Shown one piece after another: positions 9,334 through 23,101 of a stretch of DNA of 64,000 nucleotides; position 1 is the stretch's first letter; the number at the start of each line of letters is the position of its first letter. This DNA is from Nematostella vectensis (lineage: Eukaryota; Cnidaria; Anthozoa; Actiniaria; Edwardsiidae). The notes beneath the pieces were generated by a model. That model searched no databases, was not told the origin of the DNA, and saw only the letters and a program-made list of their open reading frames with translations. A program made the translations under genes and the position numbers. The stretch lies in the NCBI RefSeq assembly GCF_932526225.1, contig NC_064047.1, forward strand, positions 7,005,501 through 7,069,500. Direction: 5' to 3'.

Positions 9334-12300
9334 GCCCATACATACCTCTCAATAATACCCCCAAAGCTCATACATACCCCTCAATAACACCCCCACAGGA
9401 TCATACATACCACTCAATAATACACCCAAAGGCCTATACATACCCCTCAATAATACCCCCAAAGGATCATACATACCCCTCAATAATACCTCCAAAGGCC
9501 TACCTGCCTACATACCCCTCAATAATACCTCAAAAGGCCTACCTGCCTTTGGAGGTATTATTGAGGGGTATGTATGATCCTTTGGGGTATTATTGAGGGG
9601 TATGTATAGGCCTTTGGGTGTATTATTGAGTGGTATGTATGACCCCTCAATAATACCCCCACAGGATCATACATACCTCTCAATAATACACCCAAAGGAT
9701 CATACATACCCCTCAATAATACCTCAAAAGGCCTATACATACCCCTCAATAACACCCCCAAAGGCTCATACATACCCCTCAATAATACCCCCACAGGATC
9801 ATACATACCACTCAATAATACACCAAAAGGCCCTTACATACCACTCAATAATACCCCAAAGGCTCATACATACCCCTCAATAATACCTCCAAAGGCCTCT
9901 ACATACCTCTCAATAATACCCCCACAGGCCAATACATGCCCCTCAATAATACCCCCAAAGGCCTATACATACCCCTCAATAACACCCCAAAGGATCATAC
10001 ATACCCCTCAATAAATACTTGAAAGGCCTATACATACCTCTCAATAATACCCCAAAGGATCATACCTACCCCTCAATAATACCCCCACAGGATCATACAT
10101 ACCTCTCAATAATACCCCTAAAGGCCTATACATACCCCTCAATAATACCCCAAAGGCCCATACATACCTCTCAATAATACCCCCAAAGGCTAGTACATAC
10201 CTCTCAATAACACCCCCACAGGATCATACATACCTCTCAATAATACCCCACAGGATCATACATACCCCTCGATAATACCCCCAAAGGCCTATACATACCC
10301 CTCAATAATACCCCAAAGGATCATACATACCCCTCAATAATACCTCCAAAGGCCTATACATACCTCTCAATAATACCCAAAGGATCATACATACCCCTCA
10401 ATAATACCCCTACAGGCCCACACATACCACTCAATAATACCCCAAAGGCTCATACATACCCCTCAATAATACCTCCAAAGGCCTCTACATACCTCTCAAT
10501 AATACCCCCACAGGCCAACACATGCCCCTCAATAATACCCCCAAGACCCATACATACCCCTCAATAATACCCCCACAGGTCCATACATACCTCTCAATAA
10601 TACCCCCACAGGCCCATACATACCTCTCAATAATACCCCCACAGGCCTATGCATACCTCTCAATAATACCCCCAAAGGCTTATACATACCCCTCAAAAAT
10701 ACCCCCACAGGCCCATACATACCTCTCAATAATACCCCCCACAGGCCTATGCATACCCCTCAATAATACCCTCAAAGGCTCATACATACCTCTCAATAAT
10801 ACCCCCACAGGCCCATACATACCTCTCAATAATACACCCACAGGCCCATACATACCTCTCAATAATAACCCCACAGGCCCATACATACCCCTCAATAATA
10901 CCCCCACAGGCCCATACATACCTCTCAATAATAGCCCCACAGGCCTATGCATACCTCTCAATAATAGCCCCACAGGCCCATACATACGTCTAAATAATAC
11001 CCCCACAGGCCAATACATACCCCTCAATAATACCCCAAAGGCTCATACATACCTCTCAATAATACCCCCAAAGGCCCATACATACCTCTCAATAATAACC
11101 CCACAGGCCCATACATACCTCTCAATAATAGCCCCACAGGCCTATGCATACCTCTTAATAATAGCCCCACAGGCCCATACATACGTCTAAATAATACCCC
11201 CACAGGCCAATACATACCCCTCAATAATACCCCAAAGGCTCATACATACCTCTCAATAATACCCCCAAAGGCCCATACATACCTCTCAATAATACCCCCA
11301 CAGGCCAATACATACCCCTCAATAATACCCCAAAGGCTCATACATACCTCTCAATAATACCCCCAAAGGCCCATACATACCTCTCAATAATACCCCCACA
11401 GGCCAATACATACCCCTCAATAATACCCCAAAGTCTCATACATACCCCTCAATAATACCCCAACAGGCTCATACATACCCCTCAATAATACCCTCAAAGG
11501 CTCATACATACCTCTCAATAATACCCCCACAGGCCCATACATACCTCTCAATAATACACCCACAGGCCCATACATACCTCTCAATAATAACCCCACAGGC
11601 CCATACATACCTCTCAATAATAGCCCCACAGGCCTATGCATACCTCTCAATAATAGCCCCACAGGCCCATACATATACGTCTAAATAATACCCCCACAGG
11701 CCAATACATACCCCTCAATAATACCCCAAAGGCTCATACATACCTCTCAATAATACCCCCAAAGGCCCATACATACCTCTCAATAATACCCCCACAGGCC
11801 AATACATACCCCTCAATAATACCCCAAAGGCTCATACATACCTCTCAATAATACCCCCAAAGGCTCATACATACCTCTCAATAATACCCCCAAAGTCTCA
11901 TACATACCTCTCAATAATACCCCCAAAGGATCATACATACCTCTCAATAATACCCCCAAAGGATCATACATACCTCTCAATAATACCCCCACAGGCCCAT
12001 ACATACCTCTCAATAATACCCCCACAGGCCCATACATACCCCTCAATAATACCCCCACAGGCTCATACATACCTCTCAATAATACCCCCACAGGCTCATA
12101 CATACCTCTCAATAATACCCCCACAGGCTCATACATACCTCTCAATAATACCCCCAAAGGATCATACATAACTCTCAATAATACCCCCAAAGGCCCATAC
12201 ATACCTCTCAATAATACCCCCACAGGCCCATACATACCTCTCAATAATACCCCCACAGGCCCATACATACCCCTCAATAATACCCCCACAGGCTCATACA

Positions 12301-12674
12301 TACCTCTCAATAATACCCCCAAAGGATCATACATACCTCTCAATAATACCCTCAAAGGCTCATACATACCTCTCAATAATACCCCCAAAGGATCATACAT
12401 ACCTCTCAATAATACCCCCAAAGGATCATACATACCTCTCAATAATACCCCACAGGCCCATACATACCCCTCAATAATACCCCCACAGACTCATACATAC
12501 CTCTAAATAATACCCCCACAGGCCCATACATACCTCTCAATAATACCCCCACAGGCCCATACATACCTCTCAATAATACCCCCACAGGCTCATACATACC
12601 TCTCAATAATACCCCCACAGGCCCATACATACCCCTCAATAATACCCCCACAGGCTAGTACATACCTCTCAATA
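9334..12674. repeat. 33-bp minisatellite array 2 with an internal inversion
   Basis: About 100 units of the same 33-bp repeat as array 1, beginning immediately after the integrase fragment. Unit orientation flips for about 95 bp at 9,547-9,641, where the units read TTGGAGGTATTATTGAGGGG, then returns to the original strand. Variants with CAGG, AAGG and AGCCCC are mixed along the array. Confidence 0.95.
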
Positions 12675-13932
12675 GTTCGTTATGTCGCTAGTGTGCACCA
12701 GGCATTACTCAGAGTCATTTGCCATATCAATCAATGGTTGTCGTTTTTCTAAATTGTCTAAAAGAGCCTGGCGCGAGCGCGGGAAACCTTTTGATAATCT
12801 ATAACGTTAGGGTCTTGGCTGGTTTCAAAATGACGGTCAGCATAATCGCTGTAAAACATTAATTCCTGTATGTCTACGTGTAAATTCTCGACGTGCACTG
12901 TTCAAAGAGAGGAAAACGAATGAAGCGGCGGACTCCCAAATATGGTATGTAATTCAAAATAAGGAATTGGCTGAGCAAGCGAGAAAAACTACAATTTTCA
13001 AAACAAAATTGTTTGATATGACTATGATTTTTATTTCCAGCCAATCTCGTTCCCAGAGCCCACATACATGCTGCTGGTCAAAAGGTAAAAGACTTTGGAA
13101 TGAGGTTGAGTTCCATTTTAACTACAATAATGATTGCGCATGTGCAGTGCCCAACTTGAAGACGGACTCGTAATCATTGGCTAAAGTTGGAGGGAGAGAA
13201 GGAAGAAAGAAAAGAGGACCTTACAAACAAGGCACCAGAAGGCTTCTGATCTGGTGGACGAAATTTTTCAGTTGTGCGCTATGCTAATAACAGGGTTTTT
13301 TCAAATCATATTTGTTGCACAAATTGTTCTCCGTCCTACATCCACATCACCATTAAATCCAGGAGCACGTGCTCCTTTCCCCCCCCCCCCCCTCCATCAT
13401 TACGAATGTGTTCAAAAATTACAATTACCAGTAAGGGCGTGGCTGTGCCCCCCAAAAAGATTTCCAAGCCTATGTTACAGCTCTGAAATTCATACATCAA
13501 ACGAAATAAACGGCTCCACTCTATTTGCGATTTCGCATAAATAGACCATGGATGTGGTATTTTCAAATATTATTAAAATGAAAAGGATCAAGACAAAACC
13601 CATGAGTATGTCAAATCTGTGTATACCAGCCAAAAGTAACAAGCATTGTATGGCGTAGACCAACATCTGTTTAGTTTACTTTTTTTTATATGTGTTCTAA
13701 GCAAACAAGACAGAATATATTTACACTACACAATTTCAATTTTTTAAAGATTTATTTTTTCATTAGACATACAACTGCTGTGAATAACAGCAGAGCACCG
13801 TATACTATAAACCCGATAACTTTTCTTTTATTATTATTCAAACAGTCATGCAACAGCTTGTGAGTGAACTAGACACATTGTTACCCTACACCTTACAAAT
13901 ATTTTATTATTCCATCAATCGTACAACTGGAA
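12675..13932. other. Unit 2 left flank, non-coding
   Basis: Same layout as the unit 1 flank. It has a longer C run at 13,379-13,392 and a segment (about 13,650-13,750) that is absent from unit 1. The collagen poly(A) signal AATAAA (minus strand) lies about 25 nt after the stop. No gene supported. Confidence 0.6.
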
Positions 13933-16900
13933 TCACTTGGTGCAGACTACGCATGTCAGCTCATACCCATCTACATACGGGGCACACGGTAGTGACCCAC
14001 ACCTCCCCTCCACGGGGTGCAGCAGTGCTCCGTCACGGTTAACGCTAGTACCCGGGACATACTCGGCATCGTGATCCACGCACACGAACTGACTTGAGTG
14101 CTTGTGACCGTAATACTCCGTCATCAGGTAGCCGTAGTACTCGCGGGACCATCCCGCGGGACAGCGGGCGACTGCGGGTATCATGAGCTGGGTGCTGCGG
14201 GACGGGACGTAACACACGGCGCACGGGACATCGTGGTCATTTAGGGCTTTTCCACGTGTGAAGGGGCTGCGTTGACGGACTTCATACTCGGCGCCGTACA
14301 TGTAGCCGCTGTTTTGATGCCCTGGGGTGTAGTTTATGTACTGGGGTTTCTCGGGGAGACACACATATTCTGCCGCACCTCCAGGGTGATCACAAAACTC
14401 CCCGCCGACACGCCCTTTAAGGAAAAGGTATATTAGACAAAAGACAGCGGCGTAGCCAGAATTTTTAACACGAGGGGGCCCAAAAGGCCTTTTCAAGGCA
14501 TTGTCTCCTGTGTTTTAGATAATGTCTCATACATTTACTGTATTTTTGGCTGTAGAAGGAGGGGGGGGGGGCGTGCCCCCTTGGCCACCCCCCCCCCCCC
14601 CCCGAGTACGAAAAAATCTGTTACCTCTCATCAAATTTGCAGTCCCTTATGGCGTATACGGTAACTATCTAGGACCGTTATGATCATAACGCACTCGTTA
14701 TTTTTCCTCCTTTTTGGTACCCATGACTAGTATCCTTTTGTCACGCTAGACATTTTCCATATAATCAAATATTCAGTCAAAGTGAGTAGTTTTAGAATCA
14801 ATAAAAACAAATTAGTGGTCAGGTTTCTTTAATTTCAAGATTTTGTGGTTATTGGGATAAGGATAAGTAGTTTCATGATTTAGCGGTTATTAGGGTAGTC
14901 ATATAGTAGAGAAGATAGGAGACCTTGACTTGATTTTATTAGATATGTTATCATGAGCCTTTAGAAAGCATCATTGGTTAATGATATGGTATCGGGAAAA
15001 TACCACTGTTTTGACATCTGTTTTTATAATTTGTACCCGCGGAAAACTTGAATTTAGTAACAGGAAACCAAGAACACCTGGAGCCGTGAGTAAGAAAAAT
15101 AAGAGGCGACAGCCACTTGTTTTATCGAGTATTTCTTAATTCTCGTATTTCGCCCCTACTAGACCTAAAAACATCATCACACGATAAGCCTCATAAATAG
15201 CCGGACTTAGGCGTCCCGGTATAAAAAGATATTCATTGCGTGTGTGCTCCCGATGCCAAAAATAGTTATTGTCTTTATAACGGATTCAGGGATTAGGTCA
15301 TATTTAACCTATAACTGATAAAGGTAACAAAAGTTAATAAAACTATAAAATTGCAGCACGGACGCGGTTTGCCCTTGTGGTCTAGTTCCAAACAAAATAA
15401 GTTTAAAAATACACGTGTGAGAAGGAAAAACAACTTGCACAGCTGGACCGCAGAAGGACAGGCCGCTCTGAGTAGAGCATATAAAAAGGGAAAGGTTTTA
15501 GAGCAAGATATATCAGCTTTTACTACCCTGTTGTCGAGGAGAATAAAACTGGTACTTCCCGCCAAGCGGTCAGCTAGTCCTTTCTCCATCATCCCCTCGC
15601 AACTATACACGTATCCTACCTTTGTAGACGAGCAGCGCGGAGCCTGGGCACGAGGTCTTCCCCCATCGCACGTACTGTACACCAGAGGACCCCCTGGGAC
15701 CGGGGGGACCCCTCGCACCAGTCCCTCCATGAGCACCGGGCGCTCCCTTTGGACCTCGATGATCACGATTTCAAAAATGAAATTATACGATAAACAAATT
15801 GATTTTAAACGAATTTAAATAAAAATGGATTTGTCTTTTGTTAGTACTCACCATTCAGTCCTGAATTTCCGTCCTTTCCGTCTCTCCCTATGAATGATGG
15901 GTAATTCAAAATGTTCAGTGACTGTTGATATTATATTATTTTTAACCAATTTTTAGCCAGGATATCCCCTTCAGCATTGCTGATAAAAAAAAACGATGCC
16001 ATTGATTGATATGTCAAAAACAAAAATAACTGTTTTTCATAAAAGGTTAAAAACACAAATCGCCTTTTACGAGAAGCCGAAGAAAAAAAATACAATGCAA
16101 ATGTATATTTTCTAAATAATATTTTCTTTTTTTGCGTGTAGAAAATAAAAATATATTTGATGATGATGATATATTTAAAAATGATATATAATGATGATCA
16201 TGTTATTAGGCATATTTCATATTTAAAAATGTACTTCCTTTTTTCAAAATCTGAAGTGTTCAATAAAATCTTAAAATGTTCCTTTTTGTTAAAATAAGAA
16301 ATATCTTCTACAAAAAAAATAATAATAAATGGTTTACCTGGTTTTCCATCACGACCATCTCTACCTAAAAGATAAATTAATAATTAATAATTAATAATTT
16401 TGAAATCGAAAAACCCTCTTAAGATACAAAAACGAGCAACGAGAATGCAGGTAACCGAAGCGACCCAGAAAACAGTCCCTCCCTGAGCAGCTGGCGCTGC
16501 CTTTAGACCTCCAAGATCACGACGTTAAGAAAAATAGAATAAAATGATAAATAAATTCATTTTAAACAAATTTAACAAAAGACTTGTATTGTTTTAGTAC
16601 TTACCGTTCAGACCCGGTTTCCCGTCCTTTCCGTCTCTCCCTATGATGATGATGATGGAAAATTCAACATGGATGTTACTAAAACGGGGAGCGGGGAACA
16701 GGGATCTGGGAACGAGTGATCAGCGGTAGGGCACAGCGATGTAGCAACCTCACCTGCCTCTTTGGCTCTTCTTTCGTTAAAATGGATGGTAAGTGAAATC
16801 TCTAACTCTGTTTCTAAGAATTATGAATAATTCATGCGTGGTAGTTTAGTGCGAGCTGAAATCGCAAGCTGCTGTTTTCCTTTTACAAGTTCAACAATGT

Positions 16901-18351
16901 CTGAGCTTGAGTCCAAGTCTGAGCTTGAGCTGTAATAAAGTGTACAGAAGAACAAATAAGATGGGTCCAGAAAAGTAATAACATTTTGCAATAGTCTAAT
17001 TTAGTAAACAGTCAACTTGGTGTTAGAGGAAAGAAGGGTCATGGTCACGGAAAACAGCAGCTTTCAACATCTCATAAAAATACTGAAAATAGCACCTCAA
17101 ATTTGTAAAGAGTGCTTTTCATCACTATGGAATGAGAATTTGAAGTCATGGCAATGTAGGATTGCAAAAATATCCACGGATTCAAAATATGTTTCCATAA
17201 ATCTCTTTTCAAGTTTACCATTGCGATTTTAGCTCGCACTAAACTACCCAAGCAAACTGTTATCATATTATCCCTTTCAACATACCATTCACTTGACTTG
17301 ATCTCTATCACATCTAAAATAAGAGAAACGTATTAGATTCGATTTAATGGGCGCATGAATTATTCATTAGAAACAGAGTCAGAGATTTGACTTACCATCC
17401 ATTTTAACGAGAGAAGAGCCAAAGAGACGCACTTGAGGTTGCTACATCGCTGTGCCCTACCGCTGATCACTCGTTCCCAGATCCCTGTTCCCCGCTCCCC
17501 GTTTTAGAAACACCCATTCAACATGTTCAGTGACTGCTGATATTATTTTATTATGTATTGATGTATGTGTTATTGATTATGTAATATGTTATGTATTGAT
17601 AGTCACCTCGATGCCGTTGGAGTTATGTATTGATAGTCACCCCGGCATTGGGAGTTATGTTTTGATAGCCGCCTCGAAGCCATGGGAGTTATGTATTGAT
17701 AGTCACCTCGAAGTCATGGGAGTTATGTATTGATACTCACCTCGAAGCCATGGGACTGTTGCTCCGCCTGAGAGAAGGGCTTTCATTCTGGCAAGAAAAA
17801 TATAATTGTCAAATATCAAACAGAACAAGAAAAAATTTCTATTTATCATTACCACAATCACCAAGCAATTATGCCTAGGTTTAACAAGTTTTTAAAAGAT
17901 TCCGTAAATAGCCACATAACAATTTAACTGAATTAGAAGCCAGCAACAATATATGAGCAAATTCGAAAGCAGCTAGGAGATGAATCCCCCACGCGCTGTG
18001 ATATCTCTGATTCCCTTTTTTATCAAAATCCAACAGGCTTTGACACATGCAGAAAATTCAATAAAAGAGTTTAACTCTGTAGGAGAAATTTATTAATATT
18101 GATACTAATGCTAAAAATATTACCAATTTTCCTAAAACGATTTGTTTTATGTACACTCACTCTTTCTCGATGCTTTCCAGTCTGTTATTGAGTTCTGCGT
18201 TGGTGGGAATGCCACGTCGCTCTAACTCATCAGCCTGTTCCCGAGTCCTCAGTCCCTGGTCCTCCATTCCATCTTTCTCAGCCACTAGTACGGTAGCACA
18301 GAGCGCCACAAACAACAGCACAGTGATACGAGTACACAGGGGCATCTTCAT
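13933..18351 (-). CDS. Secreted short-chain collagen C4-like protein, copy 2 (seven exons)
   Basis: Exons on the minus strand: 18161-18351, 17741-17787, 16605-16640, 16338-16364, 15852-15887, 15620-15754, 13933-14414. They total 954 nt, giving 317 residues plus stop with no internal stops. Residues 1-24 form a signal peptide (MKMPLCTRITVLLFVALCAT...), chosen over an upstream in-frame extension because it places a hydrophobic segment at the N terminus. Residues 25-79 are a charged linker. Residues 80-137 are uninterrupted Gly-X-Y. Residues 138-317 match the C-terminal domain of short-chain collagens (GVQYVRWGKTSCPG; DVPCAVCYVPSRSTQLMIPA; GSLPCAPYVDGYELTC) with 10 cysteines, presumably five disulphides. 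The collagen exons are 36, 27 and 36 nt, multiples of 9. One X-Y change (GAQG to GAHG) is specific to this copy. The likely role is an extracellular-matrix or mucus/spongin-like structural protein; that is family-based inference. Confidence 0.82.
16671..17515. mobile_element. TIR transposon in unit 2 (845 bp)
   Basis: Same element as at 5,327-6,191, at the same position in the collagen intron, with ATTCAACAT on both sides (ends 16,670 and 17,516-17,524). Small internal deletions shorten it, including loss of part of the CATAATTCTTAG segment in the right TIR. The shared site shows that it was inserted before the units were duplicated. Confidence 0.9.
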
Positions 18352-18454
18352 CACTCGGCGATAACCTCTCGACTGACTACTTGCAAGATATTCAAGCCTC
18401 CTGTCAGTAGGAACTTTACGGTGAGTCTGACCTGTTCTTGTTTTTTGCTCCTTC

Positions 18455-18769
18455 TTATACCCGCCCATACTAATGAGCTAATAACGACCTTGGCTTGAGA
18501 AACACAGCGACTCGCCACAAGAATTTTCATGTTAGTCGCTGCAATAGGGACTTCTTATACCCGCCTCACCCGCCCATACTAATGAGCTAAAAACGACCTT
18601 GGCTTGAGAAACACAGCGACTCGCCACAAGAATTTTCATGTTAGTCGCTGCAATAGGGACTTCTTATACACGCCTCACCCGCCCATACTAATGAGCTAAA
18701 AACGACCTTGGCTTGAGAAACACAGCGACCCGCCACAAGAATTTTCATGTTAGTCGCTGCAATAGGGAC
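18455..18769 (-). promoter_or_regulatory. Promoter repeat of collagen copy 2 (3 x 109 bp)
   Basis: Three tandem units of the 109-bp repeat upstream of the copy 2 start codon. Each contains the minus-strand GGGCGGG box and TATAAG (one unit reads TGTATAAGAAG). The unit nearest the gene lacks 9 bp (CCGCCTCAC) found in the others. Confidence 0.6.
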
Positions 18770-18849
18770 AATTTGATAGGATAATTCACAAGGTTACTAA
18801 CATTGTCTGTCTTGGGAATTCATATATTAGCTAACTTAGCAAATTAACT

Positions 18850-19671
18850 TACTAGTACTAGTAAATGAAATTGGGGGCGAGAAAGTTTAGTGGTATTATT
18901 TTAAAATTTTATAGATAAAAACATACTAGTAAACAAAATTTCGGGCCGAGAAAGCAATCCGACAACTCGCCCCGACATTTGGTTTACAATAACTATACTA
19001 TAACTATACTATTAAATGAAATTACGGGGCGAAAAGCAAAAACGACAACTCGCCCCGAGATTTGGTTTACTAGTAGTAAGTAATTATAATACCGAGAAAT
19101 TACGGGGCGTAAAGCAAAAACGACAACTCGCCCCGAGATTTCGTTTCTAGTAGTAAGTAATTATAATACCTATAAATTACGGGGCGTAAAGCAAAAACGA
19201 CAACTCGCCCCGAGATTTGGTTTACTAGTAGTAAGTAATTATAATACCTATAAATTACTGGGCGTAAAGCAAAAACGACAACTCGCCCCGAGATTTGGTT
19301 TACTAGTAGTAAGTAATTATAATACCTATAAATTACTGGGCGTAAAGCAAAAACGACAACTCGCTCCGGGATTTGGTTTACTAGTAGTAAGTAATCATAA
19401 TACCTATAAATTACGGGGCGTAAAGCAAAAACGACAACTCGCCCCGAGATTTGGTTTACTAGTAGTAAGTAATTATAATACCTATAAATTACTGGGCGTA
19501 AAGCAAAAACGACAACTCGCCCCGAGATTTGGTTCACTAGTACCAAGAAATTACTGGGCGTAAAGCAAAAATGACAACACTCCCCGAGATTTGGTTTATT
19601 AGTACCAAGACATTACGGGGCGTAAAGCAAAAACGACAACACGCCCCGAGATTTGGTTTACTAGTAATAAG
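18850..19671. repeat. 78-bp tandem repeat array (unit 2)
   Basis: About nine 78-bp units. It carries markers shared with unit 4 but not with units 1 or 3: the AACTATACTATAACTATACT duplication near 18,993 and a 2-bp-short TTTCTAGTAGTAAG unit near 19,144. Confidence 0.9.
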
Positions 19672-20648
19672 ACGCGATCGCGTGAAGCCGTGCTTAGAGT
19701 ACGCCGTGTAATACAACACTGGCTGTCCGGGCTCCATGACCCTCTTTAGTATTGGGTATGCCTTGCTTGTCCACCACGGGTCCGTCGCTCGCCGTCGGCC
19801 TTTGTCCTGAAGGTCTTCCTCGTTTACGGCGATGTATAATACACATCCGTTCCGACATCTAAGGGGACCTCTAGGGGAGGCTTTTCGGCTTTGAGAGGCA
19901 CGCGCCTCAGCTTTATGGCGTCCTCAGGCGCAAGGCCAGTCATGCGAGTCTTCGTTGCGTTCATGTCCGAGATGACGATTGCCAGAGCAGTGACCCACTC
20001 GCGGTTTGTCTCGCCGGACGCAAGCTCCTTCGCGTACTGCGCACGAAATAGGCGCTGCGCCAGCCAGCGATGGAAAGACTCGGTGAAAGCTTGGCTCCTG
20101 TGGTGCCCAGGCTCAGCCCGTCGGACCTCCACCCCGTGGTCTGTTAGGAGCTTCGTGGTAGCACCCTTGAACTCTGGACATGGACTTTAGGCCATGTGAG
20201 AGGTCCCTCTTCATAGATGCCAGCGAGTTCGCGGGAGACGACGGCCGCGCTCTTAGTCCTCAGAGGGCGGGCGGCTTTATATCGTGAAGCAACGTCAACG
20301 ACAGTCAGGGCATACACGAAGCGCCTCTTTCTTCGCTTACGTCTACTCTGGGGTGGCGGGCTCGACACTGTCCGCGGCTGCTACCTCGCGTTGGCTCCGC
20401 GCGTCAGCGCTTGCCGTTCCGGTGTCGGCACGACAGTCCACATGACGCGCTATGTGTAACGCCCCGGCGGCTAAAGCCATCAAACGGCCGCGGCGTAGGG
20501 CCAGGCTTCCGCACAATGTGCGGAGCTCGTTGTTGACGATGTAGTCGGACACTAGGTCATTGTGAAGATTGACCACGCTGTCTATCGGCAGCGCCATGCC
20601 TACTAGCTTGGTCGTAAGCTTCAGAAAGCAGTCTACCAGGCCAGGGCC
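19672..20648 (-). pseudogene. Decayed integrase fragment, unit 2 (second catalytic Asp lost)
   Basis: Same three blocks as in unit 1. At about 20,168-20,180 a stretch of roughly 20 bp that encodes the VDDGTEF motif in unit 1 is replaced by about 8 bp (CTGGACATGG). This removes the second catalytic Asp and shifts the frame. The identical lesion is in units 3 and 4. The core remnant is at 19,824-20,132 and the first-Asp block at 20,180-20,368. The unassigned 102-codon ORF is at 20,343-20,651. Confidence 0.65.
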
Positions 20649-21849
20649 CATACATACCTCTCAATAATACCCCCAAAGCTCATACATACCCCTCAATAAC
20701 ACCCCCACAGGATCATACATACCTCTCAATAATACCCCAACAGGTCCATACATACCTCTCAATAATACCCCCAAAGGCCTATACATACCTCTCAATAACA
20801 CCCCCACAGGCCAATACATACCTCTCAATAATATTTCAAAGGCCCATACATACACCTAAATAATACCCCCACAAGCCCATACATACCTCTCAATAATACC
20901 CCCACAGGCCTATACATACCCCTCAATAATAACCCCACAGGCCTATACATACCTCTCAATAATACACCAAAAGGCCCATACATACCACTCAAAAATACCC
21001 CCAAAGGCCCATACATACCTCTCAATAATACCCCCACAGGCCTATACATACCTCTCAATAATAACCCCACAGGCCTATACATACCTCTCAATAATACCCC
21101 CAAAGGCCCATACATACCCCTCAAAAATACCCCCACAGGCCCATACATACCCCTCAATAATACCCCCACAGTCTCATACATACCTCTTAATAATACCCCC
21201 AAAGCTCATACATACCCCTCAATAATACCCCCACAGGTCCATACATACCTCTCAATAATACCCCCAAAGGCTCAAACATACCTCTCAATAACACCCCCAC
21301 AGACCCATACATACCTCTCAATAATACCCCCAAAGGCTCATACATACCTCTCAATAATACCCCCAAAGGCTCATAGATACCCCTCAATAATACCCCCAAA
21401 GGCTCATACATACCCCTCAATAATACCCTCAAAGGCTCATACATACCCCTCAAAAATACCCCCAAAGCCCCATACATACCTCTCAATAATACCCCCACAG
21501 GCCTATACATACCTCTCAATAATACCCCCACAAGCCCATACATACCTCTCAATAATACCCCAAAGGCTCATACATACCTCTCAATAATACCCCCAAAGGC
21601 TCATACATACCTCTCAATAATACCCCCAAAGGCTCATAGATACCCCTCAATAATACCCCCAAAGGCTCATACATACCCCTCAATAATACCCCCAAAGGCT
21701 CATACATACCCCTCAAAAATACCCCCACAGGTCCATACATACCTCTCAATAATACCCCAAAGGCTCATACATACCTCTCAATAATACCCCCAAAGGCCCA
21801 TACATACCTCTCAATAATACCCCCACAGACTAGTACATACCTCTCAATA
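20645..21849. repeat. 33-bp minisatellite array 3
   Basis: About 36 units. It contains the variant CATAGATACCCC (for CATACATACCCC) near 21,371 and 21,638 and the variant CTCAAAAATACC. Both recur in array 5, linking units 3 and 5. Confidence 0.95.
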
Positions 21850-23101
21850 GTTCGTTATGTCACTAGTGTGCACCAGGCATTACTCAGAGTCATTTCCCAT
21901 ATCAATCAATGGTTGTCGTTTTTCTCAATTGTCTAAAAGAGCCTGGCGCGAGCGCGGGAAACCTTTTGATAATCTATAACGTTAGGGTCTTGGCTGGTTT
22001 CAAAATGACGGTCAGCATAATCGCTGTAAAACATTAATTCCTGTATGTCTACGTGTAAATTCTCGACGTGCACTGTTCAAAGAGAGAAAAACGAATGAAG
22101 CGGCGGACTCCCAAATATGGTATGTAATTCAAAATAAGGAATTGGCTGAGCAAGCGAGAAAAACTACAATTTTCAAAACAAAATTGTTTGATATGACTAT
22201 GATTTTTATTTCCAGCCAATCTCGTTCCCAGAGCCCACATACATGCTGCTGGTCAAAAGGTAAAAGACTTTGGAATGAGGTTGAGTTCCATTTTAACTGC
22301 AATAATGATTGCGCATGTGCAGTGCCCAACTTGAAGACGGACTCGTAATCATTGGCTAAAGTTTGAGGGAGAGAAGGAAGAAAGAAAAGAGGTCCTTACA
22401 AACAAGGCACCAGAAGGCTTCTGATCTGGTGGACGAAATTTTTCAGTTGTGCGCTATGCTAATAACAGGGTTTTTTTTCAAATCATATTTGTTGCACAAA
22501 TTGTTCTCCGTCCTACATCCACATCACCATTAAATCCAGGAGCACGTGCTCCTTCCCCCCCCCCCCCCCCATCATTACGAATGTGTTAAAAAAATTACAA
22601 TTACCAGTAAGGGCGTGGCTGTGCCCCCCCAAAAGATTTCCAAGCCTATGTTACAGCTTTGAAATTCATATATCAAACGAAATAAACGGCTCCACTCTAT
22701 TTGCGATTTCGCATGAAGAGACCATGGATGTGGTATTTTCAAATATTATTAAAATGAAAAGGATCAAGACAAACCCATGAGTATCTCAAATCTGTGTATA
22801 CCAGCCAAAAGTAACAAGCATTGTATGACATAGACCAACATCTGTTTAGTTTACCTTTTTTTTATATGTGTTCTAAGCAAACAAGACAGAATATATTTAC
22901 AATTTCAATTTTTTAAAGATTTATTTTTTCATTAGACATACAACTGCTGTGAATAACAGCAGAGCACCGTATACTATAAACCCGATAACTTTTCTTTTAT
23001 TATTATTCAATCAGTCATGCAACAGCTTGTGAGTGAACTAGACACATTGTTACCCTACACCTTACAAATATTTTATTATTCCATCAATCGTACAACTGGA
23101 A
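21850..23101. other. Unit 3 left flank, non-coding
   Basis: Same layout as the other left flanks. It shares AGAGAGAAAAACGAATG and TTTTAACTGCAATAATG with unit 5, against GAGGAAAACG and AACTACAATAATG in units 1, 2 and 4. A C run lies at 22,555-22,570. Confidence 0.6.

Noticed and set aside
9334..12674. CRISPR-like array
   Set aside because: Repeats are contiguous 33-mers with no unique spacers, in an animal genome.
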